NCBI RefSeq assembly: GCF_001688725.2
Contig: NZ_CP015401.2
Coordinates: forward strand, 2,666,001 to 2,730,000
Source: Bacteroides caecimuris
Lineage (GTDB): Bacteria; Bacteroidota; Bacteroidia; Bacteroidales; Bacteroidaceae
Direction of reading: 5' to 3'
Length of the DNA: 64,000 bases
Positions within the stretch are counted from its first letter, which is position 1, and each line of letters opens with the position of its first letter. Under the pieces are notes generated by a model. It was given only the letters and a program-made list of their open reading frames with translations. It was not told the origin of the DNA and did not search any database. Both the position numbers and the translations under genes were made by a program. Shown here one piece after another: positions 9,752 to 17,962 of the stretch.

Positions 9752-10395
9752 AACAGAATGTATATTTCGTAAGCGGTATCGACACAGATGCCGGGAAAAG
9801 CTATGCCACCGGTTTTTTAGCCCGTGAATGGAACAAGAACGGACAACGTACCATTACTCAAAAGTTGATCCAAACAGGAAACATCGGTCATTCCGAGGAT
9901 ATTGATTTGCATCGTCGTATCATGGGAATCCCCTTCACTAAAGAAGATGAAGAAGGACTCACTATGCCGGAAATCTTCTCTTATCCTGCCTCTCCGCATC
10001 TCGCTTCCCAACTGGATAACCGCCCTATCGACTTCGATAAAATCAAACATGCTACTGAAGAATTGAGTGAACGATATGACTCTGTTTTACTTGAAGGAGC
10101 AGGCGGACTAATGGTTCCATTAACCACCGAACTTCTGACAATAGACTACATTGCCCAAGAAAACTATCCGCTTATCTTTGTTACTTCCGGCAAATTGGGA
10201 AGCATCAATCATACGTTGCTTAGCCTTGAAGCTATACAAAAGCGCGGTATTGTATTGGATACTGTACTTTATAATATGTATCCTACCGTAAAAGATAAAA
10301 CGATTCAGAATGATACGATGAATTTTATTCAAAACTGGTTGAAGAAGTATTTCCCGGATACGAAGTTTATATTGGTACCGGAGATAAAAGAGTAA
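9748..10395 (+). CDS. bioD: Dethiobiotin synthetase
   Basis: 215 residues, normal for BioD. The N terminus carries the P-loop G-I-D-T-D-A-G-K-S (residues 10-18), and E-G-A-G-G-L-M-V-P near 115 is the second BioD signature. It closes the ureido ring of dethiobiotin from DAPA, CO2 and ATP. It is the last gene of the operon; with BioC, BioG, BioF, BioA and BioB the full pathway from malonyl-ACP is present. Confidence 0.93.
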   Translation: MKQNVYFVSGIDTDAGKSYATGFLAREWNKNGQRTITQKLIQTGNIGHSEDIDLHRRIMGIPFTKEDEEGLTMPEIFSYPASPHLASQLDNRPIDFDKIKHATEELSERYDSVLLEGAGGLMVPLTTELLTIDYIAQENYPLIFVTSGKLGSINHTLLSLEAIQKRGIVLDTVLYNMYPTVKDKTIQNDTMNFIQNWLKKYFPDTKFILVPEIKE

Positions 10396-10532
10396 ATGAC
10401 CTGTGACTTCAAAAGACAAAAGACTAGCCTTGTGTATTCAATAACCACGCCGTGTTTTATAAAGGTGTTTTCGAGACAATGAACTTAACGAATACCAACT
10501 ATAAAAAAAGAATACTCAAGAAATAAATAGAT

Positions 10533-10594
10533 AACTCCGGCTTTTCTCCTAATATCCTGCAAATTGATTTGCGAATAGTTTGAAAAGCCGGAGT
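10533..10594. terminator. Stem-loop between convergent bioD and HD-Pnk genes
   Basis: ACTCCGGCTTTTC (ending 10546) pairs perfectly over 13 bp with GAAAAGCCGGAGT (10582-10594). The loop holds a second small stem GCAAA/TTTGC. It lies between two genes that end towards each other, so it probably serves both strands. Confidence 0.6.
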
Positions 10595-10608
10595 ATAATA
10601 CTCCTTGA

Positions 10609-11718
10609 CTATACCACATGATACACCACCTCATGCGCTTCCGTCAACAAAGGAACCTCCAGTTTATCCAACATCTTATCCAATACGGATTCGGGAAGTG
10701 CATATTCCCTGTTCTTATTCTGTTGACGCCAAATGTGATAGGGTTGTTCCAGATATACAATTTTCACTTTTGCACCATAATCCACAAACAAGTCTATCAG
10801 TTGTGCACGCATCTGACGGGTAATGTTTGTTGCATTCCAAACAAAATCCTGCCCTTTGCGAAGATACGTCCGTGCTTCTTCCTTTGCCGTTTGCACTACC
10901 CACCCGTTTGCTGATTTATCCGTAGGACTCAATTTGTGTTTTCGACGAATGGCATCCAAGCTCACCACCGGCATATCCATGCCTGAAGATTGGATATAAT
11001 AATCTTTTCCCATTCCCGGAAGCCCTGACAACATCGTGACTTCACATTTAAACTGTTCGTGAGGGATGTAATCAATATAACCACCTTCTGTATGGAAGTA
11101 ATGAAAGCGTGCATAATCAGTGGCGAACTCTCTCGGTTTGTTCCAACAATCTTGTTCGCGGCAGAAAATCTCAAATAGTTCCACAGCTTCCAATAACTCT
11201 TTTTTATCGTCACAGATACGTCCCCTGACATCGGCTTCGGACAGCATCTTCAATAATGAAGTATCTACCCGCAAAGAAGCCTCGCAGAGCTTTTTTACAG
11301 AGTCCGGCTTTTCCATCAACCAAATGGGTAGCCCATGATAACGGACTAAAGACGCAATCTGTTCCCGGATATGGAAGGGGGCGGTACAATCCCGATATAG
11401 AATAGTACGGGCAGTGTATTCCCCTTTCCGGGCATGTCCTTTGGCAGACACTCTTCCCTCTCCCTCATCCACAGAGGTCGAACGTTTCTCCACATCATGC
11501 AATAATGCGGCTGTCCATACTATTTCTTTCTCCAAAACAGAAAGATACTGATAAACAGCAGATTGCTGCAATACTTCTAACACCATACGGGTGTGTATTG
11601 CTACATTCCCTTCCGCATGATAACGAGTATCCTGCGGAACGGTATTCATTTCGCGCACCCACTCGAACTGTCGTTCGAGTGAACTCCACGATTTATCTTC
11701 TATCAATTTCCAATCCAT
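10609..11718 (-). CDS. HD-Pnk: HD phosphoesterase fused to polynucleotide 5'-kinase
   Basis: 369 residues in two parts. Residues about 35-190 form an HD domain (H74-D75 in A-L-L-H-D-V-E-K, with an earlier H near 42). Residues about 225-369 form a P-loop kinase, with the Walker A loop G-L-P-G-M-G-K-D at 232-239 and N-A-T-N near 295. The architecture matches HD-Pnk of Runella slithyformis (Bacteroidetes), where the HD part removes 3'-phosphate or 2',3'-cyclic phosphate and the kinase part phosphorylates 5'-OH ends. It follows the RNA ligase gene by 3 bp, so end healing and sealing are encoded together. Function is inferred by architecture and context. Confidence 0.85.
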   Translation of the reverse strand: MDWKLIEDKSWSSLERQFEWVREMNTVPQDTRYHAEGNVAIHTRMVLEVLQQSAVYQYLSVLEKEIVWTAALLHDVEKRSTSVDEGEGRVSAKGHARKGEYTARTILYRDCTAPFHIREQIASLVRYHGLPIWLMEKPDSVKKLCEASLRVDTSLLKMLSEADVRGRICDDKKELLEAVELFEIFCREQDCWNKPREFATDYARFHYFHTEGGYIDYIPHEQFKCEVTMLSGLPGMGKDYYIQSSGMDMPVVSLDAIRRKHKLSPTDKSANGWVVQTAKEEARTYLRKGQDFVWNATNITRQMRAQLIDLFVDYGAKVKIVYLEQPYHIWRQQNKNREYALPESVLDKMLDKLEVPLLTEAHEVVYHVV

Positions 11719-11721
11719 AAC

Positions 11722-12429
11722 TTATTCCTCCTTTTCATTAGCAAATTCCCAGGTAAGCCGGGCACGTTTCCAGTTACGCGTCCAATGCTCATCTGTCTTG
11801 ACGTGCCCTTTCCGCACATACTTAAATACATTCTGCGCAAATCCGCTTACCGGATACTCTTCGATATTACGGCTGACTACCCCTTCGCGGGTACAAGCTT
11901 CTTTTGTCCACGGGTCACAAGAACCGAAGACCGACGGTTCTTGTGACATACGGATGATTTCCTGTTTCAGAAGCTCCGGCGTCAAACCGGAAACAGGCTC
12001 TATCTTCAACTCCGGGACAGTAGGAAAATCAAATAAAGCCGCATAAAACTTCACTTCCTCCCATGCCAGCCATTGGTCCATGTAACGGACCGCAAACACA
12101 TAGAAATGCGTTTCCAACCGCTGATATTCAATAGAATGTACGGCATACAGATTCTCTCCGAAGATTTCTATATCGCCTAAATCATTCTTTATCAGCTCCC
12201 AACGTTCACGCAGTTGCCTCGTCCACGGTGAAGTGGTAGGCGCAGCATGCGAACGGGCAAAGACACCCCACTGGCTCAAACAATTATTCTCTCCGTCCAA
12301 CTTTTCGGTATGTACCAATGTCCCAATCCGTTGGATGTCCTCCCAATACGTATGATTAATCCGGTCATCACTAGTCGTTCCGGGAGAGAACGGATAGTGA
12401 TAGGTACGACCATATTTCTCTGATATCAT
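11722..12429 (-). CDS. ATP-dependent RNA ligase
   Basis: 235 residues, a compact nucleotidyltransferase. Motif I is K-L-D-G-E-N with the AMP-accepting lysine K43. Motif III-like F-G-E-N-L-Y lies near 100, motif IV is E-G-V-V-S-R near 183, and motif V is F-K-Y-V-R-K near 205. These are the T4 Rnl1/Rnl2-type ligase motifs; there is no separate C-terminal domain of any size. It would join 3'-OH and 5'-phosphate RNA ends, exactly the ends HD-Pnk makes. It lies between RtcB (48 bp upstream) and HD-Pnk (3 bp downstream). Which Rnl clade it belongs to I cannot tell. Confidence 0.85.
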   Translation of the reverse strand: MISEKYGRTYHYPFSPGTTSDDRINHTYWEDIQRIGTLVHTEKLDGENNCLSQWGVFARSHAAPTTSPWTRQLRERWELIKNDLGDIEIFGENLYAVHSIEYQRLETHFYVFAVRYMDQWLAWEEVKFYAALFDFPTVPELKIEPVSGLTPELLKQEIIRMSQEPSVFGSCDPWTKEACTREGVVSRNIEEYPVSGFAQNVFKYVRKGHVKTDEHWTRNWKRARLTWEFANEKEE

Positions 12430-12477
12430 TTTCTTCTTCTTTAATTAATTTGCAAATAGACTTTCTCTTTCATCGCA

Positions 12478-13875
12478 TCACTCCTTATTCATTCGTACAA
12501 TGCGAGGCATAAATCTACCCTGCACTTCCACCAGCGTCTCTTGCGTATGCATCACCCGGTCGATGTCTTTGTATGCCAACGGCATTTCTTCCACACTTCC
12601 GCCAATCAAGGTCACTCCGGCTTGCGACAACATCTTTTTCAAAGCCGATTGCGTAAAGCTGTCCTTCGCCTTTTGGCGGGACATGGCTCTGCCTGCACCG
12701 TGAGAAGCAGAGTTCAAAGCGTCTTCCACTCCCTTGCCACAAACGAGGTATCCTGCCGTAGCCATGCTGCCGGGAATCAATCCCGGCTGCCCTTCTTGTG
12801 CCGGAGTAGCCCCTTTGCGATGCACAATTGCCATACGTCCCTGAGCAATTTCTTCTTTCCAAGCAAAGTTGTGATGATTATTGACATTAGCGAGAGGCTT
12901 CAACCCTAAGGCTTTCGCCAGGTTCAGATGAATCCGTTCGTGACAGGCACGGGCATAGTCGCCTGCCAGGTTCATGCTCATCCAATACTCCTGCCCTGCT
13001 TCGGAATCCAAATCCAGCCAGGCGAAATGCTGCGCTTCACGGGGAAGCCGGCATACTTCACGCGCCAACAGGCTGTAATGTTTGGCAATGGCAGCCCCTA
13101 ACCCTCGTGAACCGGAATGTGACAGCAACGCCAAGTAACTTCCTTCTGGAAGGTTCAACACGTTATTTTCTTGCAGAGTAATCTCGCCGAACTCCACAAA
13201 ATGGTTGCCACCACCGGAACTTCCAAGCTGGCGTACCGCCTTTCCGTGCAAATCCCTCAATAAAGGAGTCAGCCGGAATTCTTCCCTATCCAACACTTCA
13301 TGTTCCTGCTCAAGGCCCAATCCGCCGTCCATACCGAAATGGGTGAAATCCTTCAAGGCTTCCTTCATCTGATACGAATACCGTTTCAAGAAATCTACAC
13401 CGGCATCAAATACCGTCAAGCTCATCCGGCAGCCAATATCAACTCCTACGGCATACGGAATCACCACATTATCCGTAGCAAGCACTCCACCGATAGGTAA
13501 CCCGTATCCGGCATGAGCGTCAGGCATCAATGCTCCGGCTACCGTCACAGGCAGACGCATCGCCAGGTTCATTTGTTGTTTGGCGAGCGTCTCAATGAAT
13601 TTTCCCCCGTAGGTTTTATACATTAGCGGCTCGTCCAGTAAATCATAAGCTGTAAACTCTTTCGCTATTATAGTCGGCGAAAGGCGTTCGGCAAGCTTAT
13701 TCCATATTTCATTGTTTTTGTAAGATTCGGGATGCTCAAGTATATCGCTCAATGTCATTTCAATCTGTTCTTTGGTGGCATGCTTGCAATGTTTGTTCAC
13801 AATATCCACCACCAGACTGCGGGCAACATTATCCCGGTATCCTATTTTACTTAAATCTTTTAATCGTATTCCCAT
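12478..13875 (-). CDS. rtcB: RtcB-type RNA ligase
   Basis: 465 residues from ATG 13875, chosen because the family N terminus begins M-G-I-R-L-K-D-L; an upstream in-frame ATG at 13926 adds only a poorly conserved stretch. RtcB motifs are clear: M-P-D-A-H-A-G-Y-G-L-P-I-G-G, G-V-D-I-G-C-R-M, H-S-G-S-R-G-L-G, V-N-N-H-H-N-F-A and A-S-H-G-A-G-R-A-M-S near the C terminus, which includes the guanylylated histidine. RtcB joins 2',3'-cyclic-phosphate or 3'-phosphate RNA ends to 5'-OH ends using GTP and Mn. Here it heads an operon that also encodes a classical ligase pathway. Confidence 0.92.
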   Translation of the reverse strand: MGIRLKDLSKIGYRDNVARSLVVDIVNKHCKHATKEQIEMTLSDILEHPESYKNNEIWNKLAERLSPTIIAKEFTAYDLLDEPLMYKTYGGKFIETLAKQQMNLAMRLPVTVAGALMPDAHAGYGLPIGGVLATDNVVIPYAVGVDIGCRMSLTVFDAGVDFLKRYSYQMKEALKDFTHFGMDGGLGLEQEHEVLDREEFRLTPLLRDLHGKAVRQLGSSGGGNHFVEFGEITLQENNVLNLPEGSYLALLSHSGSRGLGAAIAKHYSLLAREVCRLPREAQHFAWLDLDSEAGQEYWMSMNLAGDYARACHERIHLNLAKALGLKPLANVNNHHNFAWKEEIAQGRMAIVHRKGATPAQEGQPGLIPGSMATAGYLVCGKGVEDALNSASHGAGRAMSRQKAKDSFTQSALKKMLSQAGVTLIGGSVEEMPLAYKDIDRVMHTQETLVEVQGRFMPRIVRMNKE

Positions 13876-14222
13876 ACTTTTTTCTGTTCGCATACAGCAT
13901 TCCCTGTCAGCCTCACCAGCAAACAACGATGCAATACACGTGATACCAATGCTTAGGATACGGACATAAAATACCCTCCCACCGCATTGAAGTGATTAAT
14001 TTTAAAAATAATAAATATGATTGCAGGACTAATCAACCATTGCCGCCTGTTAGTAGAATTGCGGTCAATGTAAGAACCATCAGTTCAATATAAAAAATAA
14101 TAAGTTGCAAAGCCTAATCTTCCCGACGAGACAACTTAGTCCTAATTTGAAAATATTATAACTCTAACATAATTAATACCCTTTCCATCAATTTTAAAGG
14201 GTGAATACTCATTTTATCGTGG
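13876..14222 (-). promoter_or_regulatory. Long non-coding leader of the RNA-repair operon, with hairpins
   Basis: If transcription starts at the promoter at 14223-14254, about 340 nt precede rtcB. The leader has a strong hairpin, CATTGCCGC (14038-14046) with GCGGTCAATG (14061-14070), one bulge. A second, ACCCTTT/AAAGGGT, lies near 14168-14190. A weak AAGTTG/CAACTT stem followed by a T-rich run on the minus strand could terminate early near 14105-14145. No gene is seen. Confidence 0.4.
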
Positions 14223-14254
14223 CAAAAATAGTGCTTAATTTTATATCTTCCAAA
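14223..14254 (-). promoter_or_regulatory. Promoter candidate for the rtcB operon
   Basis: On the minus strand TATTTTTG (plus 14223-14230) fits TAnnTTTG and TTTG (plus 14251-14254) lies 20 bp upstream. It points towards rtcB. Confidence 0.5.
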
Positions 14255-14292
14255 GATTAATAGACAAATTTTAGTGTTCGATAACTATCCGA

Positions 14293-14430
14293 GGGAAGTT
14301 TTTCCAAGAGTTTCTGTCAGCTACTTGGTGCAAGCCTTGTAAAGTGATGTACCCGATTCTAGAAGAACTTAGCAAAGAATATATACCCCATTCTAAAGGT
14401 GACGTGACTTTTATTAAAGTCCTTTGGTAA
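14293..14430 (+). pseudogene. Thioredoxin gene relic
   Basis: The frame ending with the TAA at 14428-14430 reads G-K-F-F-Q-E-F-L-S-A-T-W-C-K-P-C-K and then P-I-L-E-E-L-S-K-E-Y and V-T-F-I-K-V. The W-C-x-P-C-K active site and the following helix and strand are those of thioredoxin. There is no start codon, a stop lies in frame at 14272, and the protein ends right after the third strand, so about two thirds of the domain is missing. Its 3' end overlaps the next gene. Confidence 0.7.
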
Positions 14431-14956
14431 TTACAGGCAACCCAAATAAGCCCTTTTGCAGAGTCAGAATCTTCGACCGGCCTGTCTTTGTTTTATTATA
14501 AGTAGAAGGAGATACATGCAATGTTTCTACATTCCCATTTTCAAAAGTTACCTGCAAATAATATTCTTTACGAACGCCATCCGGTACATAACGGTGTCTG
14601 CCGACTCTACGGCTTTTCTTATGTGTTTCTATATATTTATTCTGTACCATGACTTCTTCTTCATGCGCGGAAGCAGAATCGGCGAACCAGTAATTTCCCC
14701 CAAGAAACAATACGCAACTGATAGCACCGACACAAACCAGATGGCAACAACAATTAATTACTTTATCATCCATTGTTGTCAGCCAAATCCATCCTTTATA
14801 GAAAGGAATTGTTGCTATCACTACTATAAGTACCACTCCAACAGGTATCCACCAGTCAACCAATGTATCTTCATAAACAACGCAACTGATACCACACGAA
14901 AAAATAAATATAAAAAGCATCAGTACACGAAGTGTGTTAATAAATATAATTTTCAT
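14414..14956 (-). CDS. Small membrane protein of unknown function
   Basis: 180 residues from ATG 14956 (M-K-I-I-F); an ATG 24 bp upstream is possible. Three hydrophobic helices fill roughly residues 5-30, 38-55 and 68-90, followed by a soluble C-terminal half rich in basic residues (K-K-S-R-R-V-G-R-H-R) and then a beta-rich segment. I do not recognise a family. It overlaps the thioredoxin relic by a few bases and has no operon partner. Confidence 0.6.
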   Translation of the reverse strand: MKIIFINTLRVLMLFIFIFSCGISCVVYEDTLVDWWIPVGVVLIVVIATIPFYKGWIWLTTMDDKVINCCCHLVCVGAISCVLFLGGNYWFADSASAHEEEVMVQNKYIETHKKSRRVGRHRYVPDGVRKEYYLQVTFENGNVETLHVSPSTYNKTKTGRSKILTLQKGLFGLPVITKGL

Positions 14957-15162
14957 GATATTGTAGTATAATGGTTGCAAATATACAGAATTGGCCCAAT
15001 AAATAAGACAACTACACCATTAAATAATAAACAAATCCAGATTATCCTCCATACCAACCATAAATCAAAACAGCTAATTGTTCGTTTCATGCTAACATAT
15101 CAATCGCAGACCCAGCATTGATAATAGAAAAAGTTTTTTCATATTCTGATATTTTAATTGAA

Positions 15163-15203
15163 TGTGGAACTTCTCTTTTACTGATTAAAAGAGAAGTTCC
15201 ACA
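15163..15203 (-). terminator. Terminator at the end of the sialic-acid locus
   Basis: TGTGGAACTTCTCTTTT (15163-15179) pairs perfectly over 17 bp with 15187-15203 around a 7-nt loop, 8 bp beyond the stop of the last gene of the locus. T-rich bases lie on both sides. Confidence 0.7.
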
Positions 15204-15211
15204 ATTAGTTT

Positions 15212-16783
15212 TTAGTTATTGTATAAATCTTGTATTTCTTCTTCTGACAATATTCTGTTATACAAAATAAAGTCATCCAGATAACCATTCAAGAAGTTCT
15301 CAGGTGCAAATTCTCCATTGGTAAATCGATAGTTACAACCAATATAGTATGGCCAATTATCTACCACCTTGTCAACACCCCCTTTCTTTTCAATAACCTT
15401 CTGCCCATCGATATACAAATAACTATCTCTTTTTCCATCCACTTTCTGATAAATACATACATAGTGATGCCACTCACCGTCATCCATTCGTTTACCTTCA
15501 TATTCAGCCCAGTTTCCTGCTTTTCCCTTGTATTCTACACAGAAAACAACAGTTTTACCACTGGTATCAAGTCTAAACCAACTTTGTCTGGGCACAGGAT
15601 CGGTGTAAGTAGCACCAGGTCCCACACCTTGATGAAAGACTGCATTCTTAGCTGTCATATTTGAAACCTTTACCCAAAATGCAACTGTAAATTCACTATC
15701 CGTATAATGATTCTTCAATCCTTCTTCAGGAATAGACAAAATTGAATAATTTTGCTTGTCACCTTGGAAGTGTGCTGCAAATCGACATTCAGCACTTTCT
15801 CCAGAAAAGCGCGCCTGAGAATTATATACACTGGAACCAGCTCCTGCCGTAAGCTCTTCAGGGTTCAATTGATTGGGACCTGCATCTTTATTATCACCAT
15901 CGAATGGCAAATACAATACTAACTTTTCTGCAGAAACAACATATACATAACTCTCTTTCTCTTTCGTAGAGCTATTTACTGAGTTTTTAGCTTTCAATGT
16001 CACTTTGTATTTTCCCGGATTATTATATTGCACTATAGGATTTTGTTCTACAGAACTGGTTGGAGTACCTCCTTCAAATGTCCATTCCCATTCTTCAACC
16101 GTTCCTAATGTCTTATCCAAGAAGTTAATATATCCCCCGGCATAAGTATTCCGGCATTGTGCACCAAAATCAGCGGCAATCGCATTTTTATCAATAACAG
16201 TAATATAATCCTCTCTTACTTTGTCTGAAGACGTTTTGGGATTCTTAGCTGTCAATTTAACAGTATAGATTCCCGGAGAAAGTGTCATTTGTGGATTTTG
16301 TTCTGTTGAAGTGATAATTGCCCCACCTTCTTTAGGTGTGAAACTCCATAACCACTCATTCGGATGTCCTTTGGACAAATCTTTAAAAGAAATAACATCT
16401 TCATTTGTAGCAGTAGTTTTATCTGCAGAGAAGTCAACAGTTATCTGCGACGGATAGTTAACAGTAATATATTGTTCCTTCACCATTTCGTTTGCTTCTT
16501 CTCCGCGTCCAACAGACAAGGTAACCGAATAAACTCCAGGCTTATTATATACAACATTAGGACTAAATAAGATTGAGGTTTCTGGTTCTCCACCTTCGAA
16601 CCGCCAATTCCATTTAGAAGGGTCACCAGTAGATATGTCTTTGAAAGTAATACTTTCTCCGATTGTGACTTCCTGAAGATCTGATTCGAAAGCAGCTTGC
16701 AGGGACTGCAAATCATCTTCAGAACAAGCCAATAACAATATCACAACAATACACCGTAATAAATATATAGTTTTTCTTTTCAT
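15212..16783 (-). CDS. Surface lipoprotein with three PKD domains and a LamG domain
   Basis: 523 residues. The signal ends in L-L-L-A-C with lipobox C20 followed by S-E-D-D, which favours surface export in Bacteroides. Three PKD-like repeats (about 30-110, 115-195, 200-285) each end with a Y-x-V-T-L or Y-K-V-T-L strand and a Y-I-T-V or Y-V-Y-V strand. A concanavalin/laminin-G-type domain (Laminin_G_3) follows (about 290-523; F-T-V-A-F-W-V-K, W-H-H-Y-V, L-D-D-F-I-L-Y-N-R). It is the last gene of the sialic-acid operon, 18 bp after a sialidase. A role as glycan-binding surface protein is inferred from place and domains. Confidence 0.8.
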   Translation of the reverse strand: MKRKTIYLLRCIVVILLLACSEDDLQSLQAAFESDLQEVTIGESITFKDISTGDPSKWNWRFEGGEPETSILFSPNVVYNKPGVYSVTLSVGRGEEANEMVKEQYITVNYPSQITVDFSADKTTATNEDVISFKDLSKGHPNEWLWSFTPKEGGAIITSTEQNPQMTLSPGIYTVKLTAKNPKTSSDKVREDYITVIDKNAIAADFGAQCRNTYAGGYINFLDKTLGTVEEWEWTFEGGTPTSSVEQNPIVQYNNPGKYKVTLKAKNSVNSSTKEKESYVYVVSAEKLVLYLPFDGDNKDAGPNQLNPEELTAGAGSSVYNSQARFSGESAECRFAAHFQGDKQNYSILSIPEEGLKNHYTDSEFTVAFWVKVSNMTAKNAVFHQGVGPGATYTDPVPRQSWFRLDTSGKTVVFCVEYKGKAGNWAEYEGKRMDDGEWHHYVCIYQKVDGKRDSYLYIDGQKVIEKKGGVDKVVDNWPYYIGCNYRFTNGEFAPENFLNGYLDDFILYNRILSEEEIQDLYNN

Positions 16784-16801
16784 ATCAGTAATGTATTAAA
16801 T

Positions 16802-17962
16802 TCATTGTATTGATTTTATGCTAACAACTTTAAATGCCAGCCCATCCGTATATCGTTTTTCTCCTCCCTCATAGATAATAGCAATCTGTGAATCAGAGAG
16901 CTCAACTATATCAGAGTAACCAGAGTTACCTTCATAAACTGTATATTGTCCCTTCCAATTCTTCCCATTATCCGTACTTTTTTTGATAGTCATATTAATA
17001 CGTTCCGTAGCGGAAGCAGCATTCGAAAGAAAAACAGCTCCTCCTATTGATAATATACTACCCTGACACTTACAGTCTATTTGATCAATGCTAATTTGAG
17101 GTGAAGACCAAGTAAGTCCTCCATCCATGCTAGTACAACTTTTCCGATAAAAGCCTTCATCTGCTCTCATATTCAACATTAATGTTCCCTCTCCTATCTC
17201 GGCTACAGAACACTCTCCAACACCACCGACAGGAGTAGGTTCTCCTGGTTTCCATGTTTTTCCGTAATCATCAGAATAAATGATGTGAGAATAACTCGTG
17301 ACCTTTCCACTCTCCCGAGTTGTAAAATAGTTTGGAGCAACTAATCTTCCTTTATGTATTCCCTTTTGAATCTGAATACCATGGCACGGACCGGTAGCAT
17401 ACCAATCCCATTTTTCTTTTTTTACAGAAGAAGTTATTTCAACTGGTTGCGCCCAAGTAATGCCGTCATCATCAGAATATGTATAGTACGGACGTCGGCT
17501 GTCTTCTCCGGTACCATTGGTTATTGCTCCCCATTTATCAGTCTGGAAATTCCAAGTCATAAGCAGATGTATTCTACCTCTGTCGTCAACAATAGGCACG
17601 GGATTTCCACAAGTGTTTTGTCCATCATTCCATATCGTAATCTGTTTACTCCATGTTTTTCCATTATCCGACGAACGTTTGACTACAAGATCTATATCTC
17701 CGCTATCTCCATTACTTCGAGCTTTTCTAGCTTCAGCAAAAGCTAATAAAGTATTGCTTTTACTTTTAACAATAGCAGGTATTCGATAGAGTTCAAAACC
17801 ATCCGTCCCTTGATTATAAATATAGTTGAATTCGGACGAAGGCACTTCTTCTTCCGGTGGAACAGGAGTTGGGTTTCCTTGTGTCTCATCATCTTTTTGA
17901 CAAGCTTGTGTAAACATACTTATAAAAAGAAATATACATGTAATAATCTTATAGGTTTTCAT
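16802..17962 (-). CDS. Lipoprotein sialidase (GH33), first of two
   Basis: 386 residues with lipobox C21 (F-T-Q-A-C), so probably anchored in the outer membrane. The sialidase motif Y-R-I-P-A lies near residue 60. Five Asp-box motifs follow (S-S-D-N-G-K-T-W, S-D-D-D-G-I-T-W, S-D-D-Y-G-K-T-W, S-M-D-G-G-L-T-W, S-T-D-N-G-K-N-W), marking the six-bladed propeller. It would release terminal sialic acid from host glycans. Its start overlaps the end of the SusD-like gene by 14 bp. Confidence 0.88.
   Translation of the reverse strand: MKTYKIITCIFLFISMFTQACQKDDETQGNPTPVPPEEEVPSSEFNYIYNQGTDGFELYRIPAIVKSKSNTLLAFAEARKARSNGDSGDIDLVVKRSSDNGKTWSKQITIWNDGQNTCGNPVPIVDDRGRIHLLMTWNFQTDKWGAITNGTGEDSRRPYYTYSDDDGITWAQPVEITSSVKKEKWDWYATGPCHGIQIQKGIHKGRLVAPNYFTTRESGKVTSYSHIIYSDDYGKTWKPGEPTPVGGVGECSVAEIGEGTLMLNMRADEGFYRKSCTSMDGGLTWSSPQISIDQIDCKCQGSILSIGGAVFLSNAASATERINMTIKKSTDNGKNWKGQYTVYEGNSGYSDIVELSDSQIAIIYEGGEKRYTDGLAFKVVSIKSIQ

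Noticed and set aside
12541..12909. 122-residue frame opposite rtcB
   Set aside because: Antisense shadow of rtcB; no start signal or family match.
14038..14070. tRNA-like fold in the rtcB leader
   Set aside because: Only one strong hairpin; no acceptor stem, T-loop or CCA pattern.
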